DNA of 64,000 bases from Candidatus Chloroploca sp. Khr17 (GCF_004138165.1 NZ_RYFF01000026.1:1-64000); one strand, 5' to 3'. Counted from the first letter of the stretch, positions 40,801-50,123 are shown. A program made the numbers and translations. Notes: generated by a model not told the origin, from the sequence alone.

Positions 40801-43198
40801 CAGGGCGGATGGCGAGCGCAACGTGCGGATCTTTAGTCGGCCTGGGGAGGATGAAACCTGGGTGGCGCACGTGCAGGCGCGCGTTGATGCCAGCGTGGAC
40901 ATGGTGACGCAGGCGTTTGCGCTTGATGCCATTTGCCCCGATGTGCCTGTTACGAGCGCAAGTCCTGTCGGGCTGATCGATGTGCGTCGTAGCAGCAATG
41001 AGGCATTGGCCCGGCTGGCACCTGTTGATGAGGAGCGGCAGGAACTGGCTGACGCTCTTGCTCTTGGGGCGGGCATGGGCCTGCTCCGTGAATTGGTCGC
41101 AGAGCGTGTTGCTGACGAGCAGGTGGTGACCGAGATTGGGAACGTCGCATGGCACGAGGGTCTGATCCCGGTGTGGGTGTATGCACGATGCAACGAGGCG
41201 AGCGTTGATGGGCATGGCGGTGAGGTGTACCTGCTTGATGAGCAAGGCCAGGTGGCAATGGGCGTCACAGGGGTGCATTTTGCGGCACCGAGTGATGCGC
41301 TCAAGGAACGTGCCGCGCAAGCACGGGCGGCTGATTGGCTCTACGAGTTGACCTGGCGGCCACTTGCGCCTACCTCGCATCCTCGTTCGGCGCACCTGTT
41401 GATCTTTGCCAACGGCACGGGACCTGGTGAAGAACTAGCCCGGCTCGTGCAGGAACAGGGCAGCCACGCTGTATTAGTCTATCCTGGGGATGCTTTTGCG
41501 CAACTGGATGCTGGCAGTTATCGCGTCGATCCTGCCGACAGCGAGGGTATGCGCAGGCTGTTCACCGAAGCATTGCCGCCCCAAAGCGAGAGGTGGGATG
41601 CCGTTGTGTACACATGGGGGATCGGGTACAGTGCGACCAGCGGCCTGACGGTTGAGCAATTGCTGTCCCGTCTTCAGGAGCTTGCGGGTGGTGCTTTGAG
41701 TGTCGCTCAGGCGCTTGCCGCTGAGCAGGCTGGGGCGCGGCTCTGGCTGATTACCCAGGGGGCGGTTGATGCAGGCAGCAACACCGTTGCGCCCGAACAA
41801 GCGACGCTGTGGGGGCTGGGGCGGGTTCTGGCTAACGAGCACCCAGAGCAGTGGGGCGGATTGATCGATCTGGATGATAGTAGGGCGGATGTGGCTCAAC
41901 GGTTGCTTGATGCGCTTCTTGCGGGTGACGGCGAGGATCAGGTTGCCTTGCGTGGCAGTGTGCGCCAGGGAGCGCGGCTCAGTCGAACACGCTTTGGCCC
42001 GCCTGGGCCGGCTCTACGGCCTGATGTGACCTACCTGATTACTGGTGGGCTTGGTGGCGTGGGGCGTGTGCTCGCCCGCTGGATGCTGGACAATGGCGCC
42101 CGCAACGTCGCCTTGCTTGGCCGTAGCGTTCCTGGCGAAGCGTACGAAGCGCTGCTGCGTGCATATGGCGAGCGTGACGCGCAGATCATCTACCTGCAGG
42201 CCGACGTTGCGCAAGCCGCTTCGCTGGCGGAAGCTCTGGCGGTGATCGCGGCATCGATGCCACCGCTTGGCGGCATCATTCACACGGCAGGCGTGCTTGA
42301 TGATGCTGCGCTGCTTGGTCAACGCTGGGGCCATTTTGAGCGCGTCATGGATGCCAAAGTGCTTGGTGCGTGGAATTTGCACCAGCAGACGGCTGGCCTA
42401 GACCTTGACATGTTTGTGGTCTGTTCGTCTGCCAACGCCCTGATTGGCATGCCAGGTCAGGCCAACTATGCTGCGGCAAACGCATTCCTCGATGCGCTGG
42501 CCCAGATGCGGCGCGCTGCGGGCCTGGCTGCGCTGAGCATTAGTTGGGGGCGCTGGGACGAAGTTGGCCTTGCCACGCGTGAGGGTCGGGATGCCCACCT
42601 TGAGCGGCGTGGGCTTGCCGCGATGGAGCCGGCCAGCGCTGCTGCTGCGTTTGGGCTGTTGCGAAGCGATCCGCGTGCCCATATTGCTGTGGCAGCAATC
42701 GATTGGACAACCTTGCTTGGCAGCTTGCCTCGTGGTGATGGCAATGCACTCTTGCGCCAACTCGCTGACGAAGGAGCGCTTCGCCCGCAAGCGGCCACGG
42801 TACAGCATGATCTGCTGGCAGTACTGACGGCGACCCCTGCGAGCGAGCGATACGAGCGTTGCCTGGAAGCGGTGCGTGGGCTGGTTGCGACGGTATTGCG
42901 CTTTGAGCATGCCGACCAGGTTGCCCCTGACCGAGGCTTCTTTCAGATGGGCATGGATTCGCTGACAGCGCTTGAATTGCGCAGCCTGTTGGGGCAAAAG
43001 TTTGGGCGAACTTTCTCGGCTACATTGGCGATCGACTATCCAACGGCGGCTGGGCTCGCACGACACCTATTGGTTGAGCTTTTTCCCGTCGTGCTATCCG
43101 AAACGCCTGAGGAAGCTGCGCATGATGAGTTGGATGGAGTAGCCCGCGATGATCTCAAGGCACTGCTTGATGCCGAACTTGATGCGATTGATCTGTAA
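37820..43198 (+). CDS. Type I PKS 1: KS-AT-DH(inactive)-KR-ACP
   Basis: 1792 residues. KS about 16-440, with DTACSSS (C188), EAHGTGT and NLGHTEGAAG, a complete Cys-His-His set. AT about 536-860, GHSMGE; IDVVQP and VASHS suggest methylmalonyl- rather than malonyl-CoA. About 900-1170 is a DH-sized region without the HxxxGxxxxP motif (ERIAGVEFLSWAYYVGQ), so it is taken as inactive. KR about 1402-1640: ITGGLGGVG, LDD (B-type), S1537 and Y1550 intact, so a beta-hydroxy group is expected. ACP serine S1714 in MGMDSLTAL. The C-terminus may dock to the next protein. No loading module is present, so the starter is unknown. Overlaps the thioesterase gene by four bases and is 12 bp from PKS 2. Confidence 0.9.
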   Translation: MSEQAMRSKGQATGDREPIAIVGIGCRLPGGADSPAKLWQLLEDRVNAVGLIPPDRFDRERLYDERPAMPGKIMTRWGGFLDDIDLFDAEFFGISPREAERLDPQQRLLLEVAWEALADAGIAPASLRGGQAGVFVGMWLNEFESRLFADPSRLDLYMTTGSGRYTASGRIAYMLDIMGPSITVDTACSSSLVAIHLACQSLWSGETPLALAGGANVILQPHITIAYSQSRMLASDGRCKFGDALADGYVRSDGAAMVALRRLSDALAAGDPIYAVIRGSAVTNDGRSSGFLATPGQFGQEEMLRRAYANAGLDPQAVHYVEAHGTGTRAGDPVELGALGAIVGAGRPADRPCLVGSIKTNLGHTEGAAGVAGMIKVALALKHRHIPASLHLQEPNPNICWDGLAICAEAQLWPDDGRPATGGVSSFGIAGTNAHVVLQEAPVQSVGTALDRRAQLLVFSAHTPAALVERARAVQGVVSSDGLSLAALSYTTGARQAHLGHRLAVATHDRTEAVAALAAFAAGGTHPALRQGEAAGEPLQVAFVFPGQGSQWLGMARQLLDEEPVFAAALAHCDEVIHHEAGWSLLTELTADERTSRLDQIDVVQPTLFAIQVALAALWRAWGIEPTAVVGHSMGEVAAAHVAGALSLADAAAIICRRSRLLRRVRGQGAMAVVSLPLAEAHQAIAGLEDRLAVAVSNSPRSTVLSGDPTALERVLAQLQARNIFCRLVKVDVASHSPQVDGLLDELVVALATIEPLPAHTPLCSTVTGDMLVGEAARAALGPAYWMHNLRQPVRFADAVVQLHDHGVSAYIEMSPHPILLGPVEETLEYHQRRGLTLPSLQRGLADRVCMLGALGTLYTHGIAPHWHALHPAGGTHVALPPYPWQRRRYWMLPTTSDPAMTSVSDGTLLGRQLPSLAIMPDTRIWIGSIQASAVPPVLRERIAGVEFLSWAYYVGQALQAAAGSGSVHLGQVVCEQELILAGDETRMSQVVLARADGERNVRIFSRPGEDETWVAHVQARVDASVDMVTQAFALDAICPDVPVTSASPVGLIDVRRSSNEALARLAPVDEERQELADALALGAGMGLLRELVAERVADEQVVTEIGNVAWHEGLIPVWVYARCNEASVDGHGGEVYLLDEQGQVAMGVTGVHFAAPSDALKERAAQARAADWLYELTWRPLAPTSHPRSAHLLIFANGTGPGEELARLVQEQGSHAVLVYPGDAFAQLDAGSYRVDPADSEGMRRLFTEALPPQSERWDAVVYTWGIGYSATSGLTVEQLLSRLQELAGGALSVAQALAAEQAGARLWLITQGAVDAGSNTVAPEQATLWGLGRVLANEHPEQWGGLIDLDDSRADVAQRLLDALLAGDGEDQVALRGSVRQGARLSRTRFGPPGPALRPDVTYLITGGLGGVGRVLARWMLDNGARNVALLGRSVPGEAYEALLRAYGERDAQIIYLQADVAQAASLAEALAVIAASMPPLGGIIHTAGVLDDAALLGQRWGHFERVMDAKVLGAWNLHQQTAGLDLDMFVVCSSANALIGMPGQANYAAANAFLDALAQMRRAAGLAALSISWGRWDEVGLATREGRDAHLERRGLAAMEPASAAAAFGLLRSDPRAHIAVAAIDWTTLLGSLPRGDGNALLRQLADEGALRPQAATVQHDLLAVLTATPASERYERCLEAVRGLVATVLRFEHADQVAPDRGFFQMGMDSLTALELRSLLGQKFGRTFSATLAIDYPTAAGLARHLLVELFPVVLSETPEEAAHDELDGVARDDLKALLDAELDAIDL

Positions 43199-43210
43199 CG
43201 GAGACAGGGC

Positions 43211-46200
43211 ATGACGATGACCCCGGAACACGCCGCCGATCTCGAGCAACTCAAGCGCGCGCTGGTGGCTCTGCGCAAGCTACGGGCGCGCGTAGATGAA
43301 GTAGAGCAGGCCGGGCGCGAGCCGATCGCGATCGTCGGTATCGGCTGCCGTCTGCCGGGTGGCGTCACTGAGCCTATGGCGTACTGGGAATTGTTACGCA
43401 CAGGACGCGACGCCATCGCGGAAGTGCCAGTGGATCGTTGGGATAACGAGGCCTATTGGTCATCGGAACCAGATGTTCCCGGCAAGATACCGACGCGCTT
43501 TGGCGGCTTTCTTGAGGGAGTCGATCAATTTGATCCGCATTTCTTTGGGATCTCACCTCGCGAGGCCGCGTCGATGGATCCCCAGCAGCGCCTCGTGCTT
43601 GAGACGGCGTGGGAAGCGCTGGAAGATGCGACGATTGTTCCAGGGCGACTGGCGGGCAGCAATGCCGGTGTTTTTATTGGGATTGGTCTCAACGACTATG
43701 GGCGGCTTCAGGTACCGGCCCAGGCTGCCGATCCGACGCTGATCGACACCTACATGACGTCGGGCAATGTGCTGTGCATCACGGCGAATCGACTCTCGTA
43801 TGTGTTGAATCTGCATGGCCCGAGCATGGCGATCGATACGGCGTGCTCGTCATCGCTTGTTGCGGTGCATCAGGCTGTGCGGAGCCTGCGCCATCGGGAG
43901 TGTGACCTGGCGCTGGTTGGTGGGTCAAATGTGCTCCTGGCGCCTGACATTTCGATCAGCCTGAACAAATTTCTTGCGCCTGACGGGCGCTGCAAGTTTG
44001 GTGATGCGCAGGCTGATGGGTATGTGCGTGGCGAAGGCGTTGTGATGCTGGTGCTCGTGCCGCTTCGACGTGCGCTTGCCGAGGATCTGCCGATCTATGC
44101 GCTCATCCGTGGCTCGGCGGTGAACCAGGATGGCTATAGCAGTGGCTTGACGGTGCCGAATGGCGTGGCTCAGCAGGCGATGTTGCGGGCGGCGCTGGCT
44201 GATGCGCGGGTCACTGCCCACGAGGTGAGCTATGTAGAGGCGCATGGCACGGGCACTGCGCTTGGTGATCCAATTGAATTGCAGGCCCTGGGCACGGTGC
44301 TCGGCGTGGGACGCCCGGCTGATCGCCCCCTGCTTGTTGGCTCAGTCAAGGCGAATATTGGGCACCTTGAGGCCGGGGCCGGCATCGCGGGCCTGGTCAA
44401 AGCTGCGCTGGCGCTGAAGCATCGCGTGATTCCGCCGAGCCTGCATTTCACCCAGCCTAACCCGCACATTGCCTTTGCGCAACTCGGCGTGCAGGTACCA
44501 ACAATGGCGCGTCCGTGGCCGTCTGGGGATGGCCCGCGCCTGGCGGGGGTCAGTTCGTTTGGTTTTGGTGGAACCAATGCCCACGTCATCCTGGAGGAAC
44601 CCCCGGTTGTGGCGGAGCCTGAAGCGCCGAGCGAGGCACGTCCGGTGCAGTTGCTCCCGCTTTCAGCGCGAGAGCCTGTAGCGTTGCGGGAACTAGCGGC
44701 ACGCTATGCTACGTTGCTGGCGCGCAGTTCGGTGGATCTGGCTGATCTCTGTGCAGCAGCGAGCCGGAGCCGCACGCATTTTGCCGAGCGGGCCAGCTTT
44801 GTGGCAGCGACGACAACGGAATTGCGTGAACAGCTTGCGGGGTTTGCTGCTGGTGAGATGCCTCAGGGCGTGTATGCAGGGCGGATAGACCGGGCCACGA
44901 CGCCGAAGGTTGCCTTGCTTTTCACCGGCCAGGGAGCGCAGTATCTTGGGATGGGGCGGCGGCTTTATGAGGCCGAGCCGATCGTGCGTGCGACGCTTGA
45001 TCGCTGTGCCGAACTTTTGCGCCCTGAGCTTGCGCATGATCTGCGTGAGGTGATCTTTGGTGAAGGGAGCGAGGCAGCGGCCTTGCTTGATCAGACGGCC
45101 TATACGCAACCGGCGCTTTTTGCCCTCGAGTACGCTGTCGCCGAACTCTGGCGCTCGTGGGGGATCACGCCTGCGGCGGTGCTCGGCCATAGCCTTGGCG
45201 AGTATGTCGCTGCCGTGGTTGCCGGTGTGATGAGCCTGGAGGACGGCTTGCGTCTGGTGGCGGCGCGTGGCCGTTTGATGGGCAGTCTGCCTGCTGGCGG
45301 TGCCATGGCTGCGATCTTTGCGACGCCTGAACGTGTACGCAGTGCTCTGGCTAGCTCTGGTGATCGTGTCACGATCGCGGCGGTGAATGAGCCAGAGCAT
45401 GCGGTCATCTCTGGGCAAGAGGCTGCGGTCGAGGTGATCTGCGCAGCCTTTGCCGCCGAGGGTGTCAAGACCCGCCGCCTGGTGACGTCGCACGCGTTTC
45501 ATTCGCCGCTGATGGAGCCGATCCTGGCGGCGTTTGAGCAGGAAGCCCGGTCGATCAGCTTTCGCCCACCGCGGCTTGCCCTTGGCGCGAACCTGACTGG
45601 TGCGGTGTGGTCAAACGAGCGTGCGCCCGATGCGACCTATTGGCGACGGCACCTACGTGAGCCAGTGCAATTTGCAGCGGGTGTTCAGGCGCTGCATCAG
45701 CTTGGTTGTACCCTGTTTATCGAGGTAGGGCCTGCGCCTATCCTTGCGGCGGCGGGCAGTCGCTGCCTGCCCGATGCTGCTGCTGTCTGGGTTCCCTCGC
45801 TGCGCGCCGGGGCCGACGATCTCTACACGATGCTCAAGGCGCTCGGCATGCTCTATGGTGCTGGCGTCAGCCCTGATTGGCGTGCGGTTACCGCCGGGGC
45901 GAGTAGCCGCTCTCTTGCGTTGCCCACCTATCCATTCCAGCATGAACGCTACTGGATCAGTCTGCCGAAACGCTCGTCGGGGATGCCAATGGCCGAGCAG
46001 ATCCACCCGCTGCTTGATCGGCGTTTGCGCTCGCCCGTACTGGCAGCGCAGGTTTTTGAGCTTGCGCTGAGTCTTGAGCGTCTGCCGCTGCTCGACGGCC
46101 ACCGTGTTTATGGAACACCGGTCTTTCCGGCGACAGCCTATATCGAGCAGGTCTTGGCGGCCGTTGAGCATGCGTTTGGGCCTGGGTATGCCATTGCCGA

Positions 46201-49200
46201 GATGCTTGTGCAGCGGCCGCTTGCGCTGACCGACGAAATGACGCGCACGGTGCAGGTGGTACTACGCGATGCTGAGCAAGGGGTCAAGTTCGAAGTCGTT
46301 AGCCAGGGTGCCACTGACGAGCCGTGGTTGACTCACGCATCGGGGAGCTTGTTACGCGATCTGGTGCCAACCACCGAACCTGAAGTTACCCTTGCTGCGG
46401 CCAAGGCCGTCTGCCCCGATGAGATCAGCGTTGGCATGCTCTACGACGCCTTTGTGGCGATGGGCATGGGCTATGGCCCGGCTTTCTGCGGGATCGAGCG
46501 CGTATGGCGCGGCGATCATGCGGCGCTCGCGATGATCCGCCTGCCGCACGTGATTGCAGGTGAGGCTGGGCGCTATCGCTTTCACCCTGCTCTCTTGGAT
46601 GCCTGCTTGCAGGTCGTTGGTGCGGCGCTTCCCGCTGACAGTGATCGGCTCTATCTGCCCATCAGTGTGGAAGGCTTTTGCTTTTGCGGTCGCCCTGATG
46701 CTGTTTTGTGGAGCGCGATCCAGTTTGGCGATGAGGCTGAGGGTGCCGAGACGCTTGCCACACGGCTACACCTTTTTGATCGTGATGGGCGGCTTGTTGC
46801 CAAGGCTGACCGGATTGTCTTCAAACGAGCCCGCCAGGCTGCTTTTGCGCCACAGCCGACGGCAGTTACCAACTGGCTGTATGAGGTTGCATGGCGCAGT
46901 ATGCCCCCTGCGGTTGCCGCAGATCAGCCAGGTCACTGGCTGATTGTTGGCGGCGCGGGTGAACTGGGCGAGCGCCTTGTTGGCGAACTTGCGAGGGCCG
47001 ACGCGACGTATACGCTTGTCACGCCTGCGGCTACCCTGGCGCAGGTGAGAGTTGGGCATTGGCACGCGGATCTTGCCGAGCCAACTCAGGTGCGTGAGTT
47101 GGTTGCAGCCGTTGTTGCTATGGGCGCGTTGCGAGGGGTTGTGTATCTGGCTGACGGCAGTGCCAACGATCAGCGCACGATCCTTGGTGGTGCGCTCAAC
47201 CTTGCCCAGGCGCTTGTTGAAGCTGGCGCGCCTCCGCTGTGGCTCGTCACGGTTGGGGCGCAGGCGGCATCTGCCGCCGAGTTGGTTGAGCCTGCCGCCG
47301 CGACGATCTGGGGTTTTGCGCGGGTGGCCGCACGCGAACATCCCGCGTCAGGCTTCAGGTGCATTGACCTTGACCCAACCGATCCTGCGGGCATGCTGCC
47401 TCTGCTCGTGGCCGAGTTGCTCGGCGCAGGTGACGAAGATCAGGTGGCTTTGCGTGCAGGCGAACGGCTGGCGGCGCGGTTGGTGCCCAGGCAAGCGGCC
47501 GACGTTCCCCCTGTGCGCCTGGAGGTGACCAAGCGCGGCACCTTCGAAGGGCTGACGCTCAAGCCTGTAGACCGGCCAGAACCAGGGCCGGGCGAGGTGG
47601 TGATCCGTGTTTACGCGGCGGGTCTGAATTTTCGCGATGTGCTGAATGTGCTCGGCATGTACCCTGGCGAGGCTGGCGGCCTGGGGAATGAGTGTGCCGG
47701 CACGGTCGAGGCTGTGGGCGCAGATGTGTATGACGTGGCGGTTGGCGATGCTGTGTTGGCGATTGCGTTTGATTGTCTTGGCACATTTGCGGTAGCGCGG
47801 GCGGCCCATACATTGCCAAAGCCAGTTGGCATGAGCTTCGCCGAGGCTGCGACGATACCCATTGCCTTTGCCACCGCCGCGTACGCCCTGCGCACCCTGG
47901 CTGACCTCAAGGCTGGCGAGCGCGTGCTCATTCATGCTGCGGCGGGAGGTGTTGGCCTGGCGGCGGTGCAACTTGCGCTGCGGGCAGGTGCCGAGGTGAT
48001 CGGCACGGCGGGCAGCCCCGCCAAGCGTGCCTTGCTCACCTCGCTTGGCGTGCATCACGTCTTTGACTCGCGCTCGCTTCGTTTTGCCGACGATATACGT
48101 GCGGCAACTGACGGTGCGGGGGTTGATGTGGTGCTCAATGCGCTGAGCGGCGAGTTTATTCCCGCTAGTCTGGGCGTGCTGCGTGATGGTGGGCGTTTCC
48201 TGGAGATCGGCAAGCGCGATATCTGGGAGCCTGCCGAGGTGGCTGCGCTAGGGCGTGCGCTTGTTTATCACATCATCTATCTCGGCGACGTGTGCGAGCG
48301 CGAACCCGCACTGGTACGTGATCTGCTGGTGCAGTTGACCAACGAGTTTGCCGCTGGCACGCTACAACCCTTGCCGCTGCGCGCCTTTGCGCTTGAGGAC
48401 GCTGATGCCGCTCTGCGCCACATGGCCCAGGCGCGCCACATCGGCAAGGTTGTGCTCACCCCAGGGCAGCAGCGGCCCCTGACCCGCGCCGATGGCACCT
48501 ACCTGATTACCGGCGGGCTCGGTGGGCTCGGTCTGACGGTGGCCCGCGGGCTGGTCGAAGCCGGGGCGAGCAATCTCGCCCTGGTTGGCAGGCGTGCCCC
48601 GTCACCAGCCGCCGAGGCCGCTGTTGCCGAGCTTGTTGCAGCGGGGGCAGAGGTGCTTGTTGCCCAGGCCGACATTGCCGATGAGGAAGCGCTGGGTGCG
48701 TTGCTGACGCGCATCGACGCCACCTTGCCGCCTCTGCGGGGCGTCATCCATGCCGCCGGGGTGCTTGACGATGGCCTGGTGGCGCAGCAGACCTGGGCGC
48801 GTGCCGAGGCCGTGCTTGCGCCGAAAGTCGCCGGAGCCGAGGCACTTGGGCGGCTGGTCGCGGGCCGTGATCTCGACTGGCTCGTCTTCTTCTCGGCAGG
48901 TGCGGCGTTGCTCGGCACGCCTGGGCAGGCGACCTACGCTGCGGCGAACGCCTATCTCGACAGCCTGGCCCACACACTCATGGCGCGTGGCTTGCCAGCG
49001 CTGAGCATCAACTGGGGCATGTGGGGCGAGGTGGGCATGGCGGCTGCGCTAGGCGAGCGTCAGCGACAACGCCTGCTTGATCAAGGTTTGCGCACGATCA
49101 CGCCGGACACAGGTATGCGTCTGCTGGCAGCGGCTATCGCAACTGGAGCACCCCAACTTGCCGCATTGCCCGTGAACTGGAGCACCTTTGGGCATCAGTT

Positions 49201-49723
49201 TGGAGGCAACGCGCTGCCGTCATTATTCCGCGAGCTAGTGGATGCCGCGCCTGGATCACGTGCTGCATCGAGTTCGTCGGCTGATAGCGAGAGCCTTGTG
49301 GCGCGTCTGGCGAAGACCGCCCCCGGCAACCGACAGACCCTGTTACGCAACGTGGTGCGCGAGCACGCCGGACGCATTCTTGGGCTTGCGCCCGCCACCG
49401 TCGTTGATCCACGGCAACCACTGGGCGAGATCGGGCTCGACTCGCTGATGGCAGTCGAATTGCGCAACAGCCTTGGCGGCGCTGTCGGGCGCACGCTGCC
49501 CACGACCTTGCTCTTTGATTACCCAACGATCGCGGCGCTGACAAGCTTTTTGGAAACAGTGCTCGCACCGTCGTCCCAGCCAGAGGTAGCGCCGGTTGAC
49601 AAAGCCGTCGTGATTGATGATCGCATTGCCGATCTCGAACAACTCACTGATGAGGAGGCAGAAGCGTTGTTGTTGGCCGAACTAGATGGATTGAGGGAGG
49701 AGCGGTCAGATACCCAATCGTGA
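43211..49723 (+). CDS. Type I PKS 2: KS-AT-DH-ER-KR-ACP (fully reducing set)
   Basis: 2170 residues with a coiled N-terminal docking helix (about 1-35). KS about 36-460 (C212). AT about 567-870: GHSLGE with S661, and TAYTQPAL and HAFHSP, so malonyl-CoA is expected. DH about 932-1200: LLDGHRVYGTPVFP with H964 intact, and HPALLDACLQ. ER about 1435-1755: LNFRDVLNVLGMYPG and NADPH loop HAAAGGVG. KR about 1760-1945: ITGGLGGLG, LDD, Y1909 present, but the SDR catalytic Ser position is Ala (FFSAGAALLG, A1896). ACP serine S2078 in GLDSLMAV. If the KR works, the module gives a saturated methylene. Followed by a 400-bp gap unlike the other junctions in the operon. Confidence 0.9.
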   Translation: MTMTPEHAADLEQLKRALVALRKLRARVDEVEQAGREPIAIVGIGCRLPGGVTEPMAYWELLRTGRDAIAEVPVDRWDNEAYWSSEPDVPGKIPTRFGGFLEGVDQFDPHFFGISPREAASMDPQQRLVLETAWEALEDATIVPGRLAGSNAGVFIGIGLNDYGRLQVPAQAADPTLIDTYMTSGNVLCITANRLSYVLNLHGPSMAIDTACSSSLVAVHQAVRSLRHRECDLALVGGSNVLLAPDISISLNKFLAPDGRCKFGDAQADGYVRGEGVVMLVLVPLRRALAEDLPIYALIRGSAVNQDGYSSGLTVPNGVAQQAMLRAALADARVTAHEVSYVEAHGTGTALGDPIELQALGTVLGVGRPADRPLLVGSVKANIGHLEAGAGIAGLVKAALALKHRVIPPSLHFTQPNPHIAFAQLGVQVPTMARPWPSGDGPRLAGVSSFGFGGTNAHVILEEPPVVAEPEAPSEARPVQLLPLSAREPVALRELAARYATLLARSSVDLADLCAAASRSRTHFAERASFVAATTTELREQLAGFAAGEMPQGVYAGRIDRATTPKVALLFTGQGAQYLGMGRRLYEAEPIVRATLDRCAELLRPELAHDLREVIFGEGSEAAALLDQTAYTQPALFALEYAVAELWRSWGITPAAVLGHSLGEYVAAVVAGVMSLEDGLRLVAARGRLMGSLPAGGAMAAIFATPERVRSALASSGDRVTIAAVNEPEHAVISGQEAAVEVICAAFAAEGVKTRRLVTSHAFHSPLMEPILAAFEQEARSISFRPPRLALGANLTGAVWSNERAPDATYWRRHLREPVQFAAGVQALHQLGCTLFIEVGPAPILAAAGSRCLPDAAAVWVPSLRAGADDLYTMLKALGMLYGAGVSPDWRAVTAGASSRSLALPTYPFQHERYWISLPKRSSGMPMAEQIHPLLDRRLRSPVLAAQVFELALSLERLPLLDGHRVYGTPVFPATAYIEQVLAAVEHAFGPGYAIAEMLVQRPLALTDEMTRTVQVVLRDAEQGVKFEVVSQGATDEPWLTHASGSLLRDLVPTTEPEVTLAAAKAVCPDEISVGMLYDAFVAMGMGYGPAFCGIERVWRGDHAALAMIRLPHVIAGEAGRYRFHPALLDACLQVVGAALPADSDRLYLPISVEGFCFCGRPDAVLWSAIQFGDEAEGAETLATRLHLFDRDGRLVAKADRIVFKRARQAAFAPQPTAVTNWLYEVAWRSMPPAVAADQPGHWLIVGGAGELGERLVGELARADATYTLVTPAATLAQVRVGHWHADLAEPTQVRELVAAVVAMGALRGVVYLADGSANDQRTILGGALNLAQALVEAGAPPLWLVTVGAQAASAAELVEPAAATIWGFARVAAREHPASGFRCIDLDPTDPAGMLPLLVAELLGAGDEDQVALRAGERLAARLVPRQAADVPPVRLEVTKRGTFEGLTLKPVDRPEPGPGEVVIRVYAAGLNFRDVLNVLGMYPGEAGGLGNECAGTVEAVGADVYDVAVGDAVLAIAFDCLGTFAVARAAHTLPKPVGMSFAEAATIPIAFATAAYALRTLADLKAGERVLIHAAAGGVGLAAVQLALRAGAEVIGTAGSPAKRALLTSLGVHHVFDSRSLRFADDIRAATDGAGVDVVLNALSGEFIPASLGVLRDGGRFLEIGKRDIWEPAEVAALGRALVYHIIYLGDVCEREPALVRDLLVQLTNEFAAGTLQPLPLRAFALEDADAALRHMAQARHIGKVVLTPGQQRPLTRADGTYLITGGLGGLGLTVARGLVEAGASNLALVGRRAPSPAAEAAVAELVAAGAEVLVAQADIADEEALGALLTRIDATLPPLRGVIHAAGVLDDGLVAQQTWARAEAVLAPKVAGAEALGRLVAGRDLDWLVFFSAGAALLGTPGQATYAAANAYLDSLAHTLMARGLPALSINWGMWGEVGMAAALGERQRQRLLDQGLRTITPDTGMRLLAAAIATGAPQLAALPVNWSTFGHQFGGNALPSLFRELVDAAPGSRAASSSSADSESLVARLAKTAPGNRQTLLRNVVREHAGRILGLAPATVVDPRQPLGEIGLDSLMAVELRNSLGGAVGRTLPTTLLFDYPTIAALTSFLETVLAPSSQPEVAPVDKAVVIDDRIADLEQLTDEEAEALLLAELDGLREERSDTQS

Positions 49724-49732
49724 ACGATTGGG
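49713..49732. terminator. Perfect hairpin over the PKS 2 stop codon
   Basis: CCCAATCGT-GA-ACGATTGGG covers the TGA (49721-49723). Such a hairpin can slow or partly stop transcription. It is followed by GGCTTGTGCT and a second small inverted repeat ending AGCACAAG near 49771. Confidence 0.45.
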
Positions 49733-49788
49733 CTTGTGCTCGCTCCTCCACCCGAAGGTGGCGCAGCACAAGAGGCCGGGGGAAAGAT

Positions 49789-49857
49789 GAAAGCGGAAAG
49801 ATGAAAGATGAAAAATGATCCATGTTTCAGCTTTCGTCTTTCATCTTTCCGCTTTCC
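49789..49857. repeat. Inverted repeat of GAAAGCGGAAAGATGAAAG type
   Basis: GAAAGCGGAAAGATGAAAGA pairs with TCTTTCATCTTTCCGCTTTC across about 29 bases. Purine-rich on one strand. Probably a repeat-family hairpin. Confidence 0.75.
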
Positions 49858-49921
49858 CTGGCCCTGCACAACGAAAGGTGTCGTGCGTGGCGCAGACCGT
49901 GAACCTTTTACCTGGCAGCGG

Positions 49922-50020
49922 GTTGCCTGCCAGAACCCCCGAAGGCTCAGTTGGAAACGTGCAAACCGTTGCTCGTGGTGCGCACCACGAGTGCCTTCGC
50001 ACATCTGAGCGTAGTATACC
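49922..50020. repeat. Dispersed repeat, copy 2 (partner at 880-950)
   Basis: GTTGCCTGCCAGAACCCCCG, GAAGGCTCAG, CACGAGTGCCT and ACATCTGAGCGTAGTATA recur in the order seen at 880-950. This copy has an extra internal hairpin, CTCGTGGTGCGCACCACGAG. Ends about 100 bp before the PKS 3 start. Confidence 0.6.
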
Positions 50021-50123
50021 AGTATTCGCATGCCCGAGCAAGCGTACGCTGAAGCGGGCTGAAGCAGAGCGCTTCCTCCCGCCCGTAAACGGTGCGGGTT
50101 TCCGCGCCTGAAGGCAAGCATCT

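Larger units (their letters stand above)
49724..50123. other. 400-bp repeat-filled gap inside the PKS operon
   Basis: All other PKS junctions here overlap or lie within 12 bp. This gap holds an inverted repeat of the type GGAAAGATGAAAGATGAAA/TTTCATCTTTCCGCTTTCC (49789-49857) and a dispersed repeat (49922-50020). No gene is visible. It may be a repeat insertion between two operon parts and may contain a second promoter for PKS 3. Confidence 0.65.
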
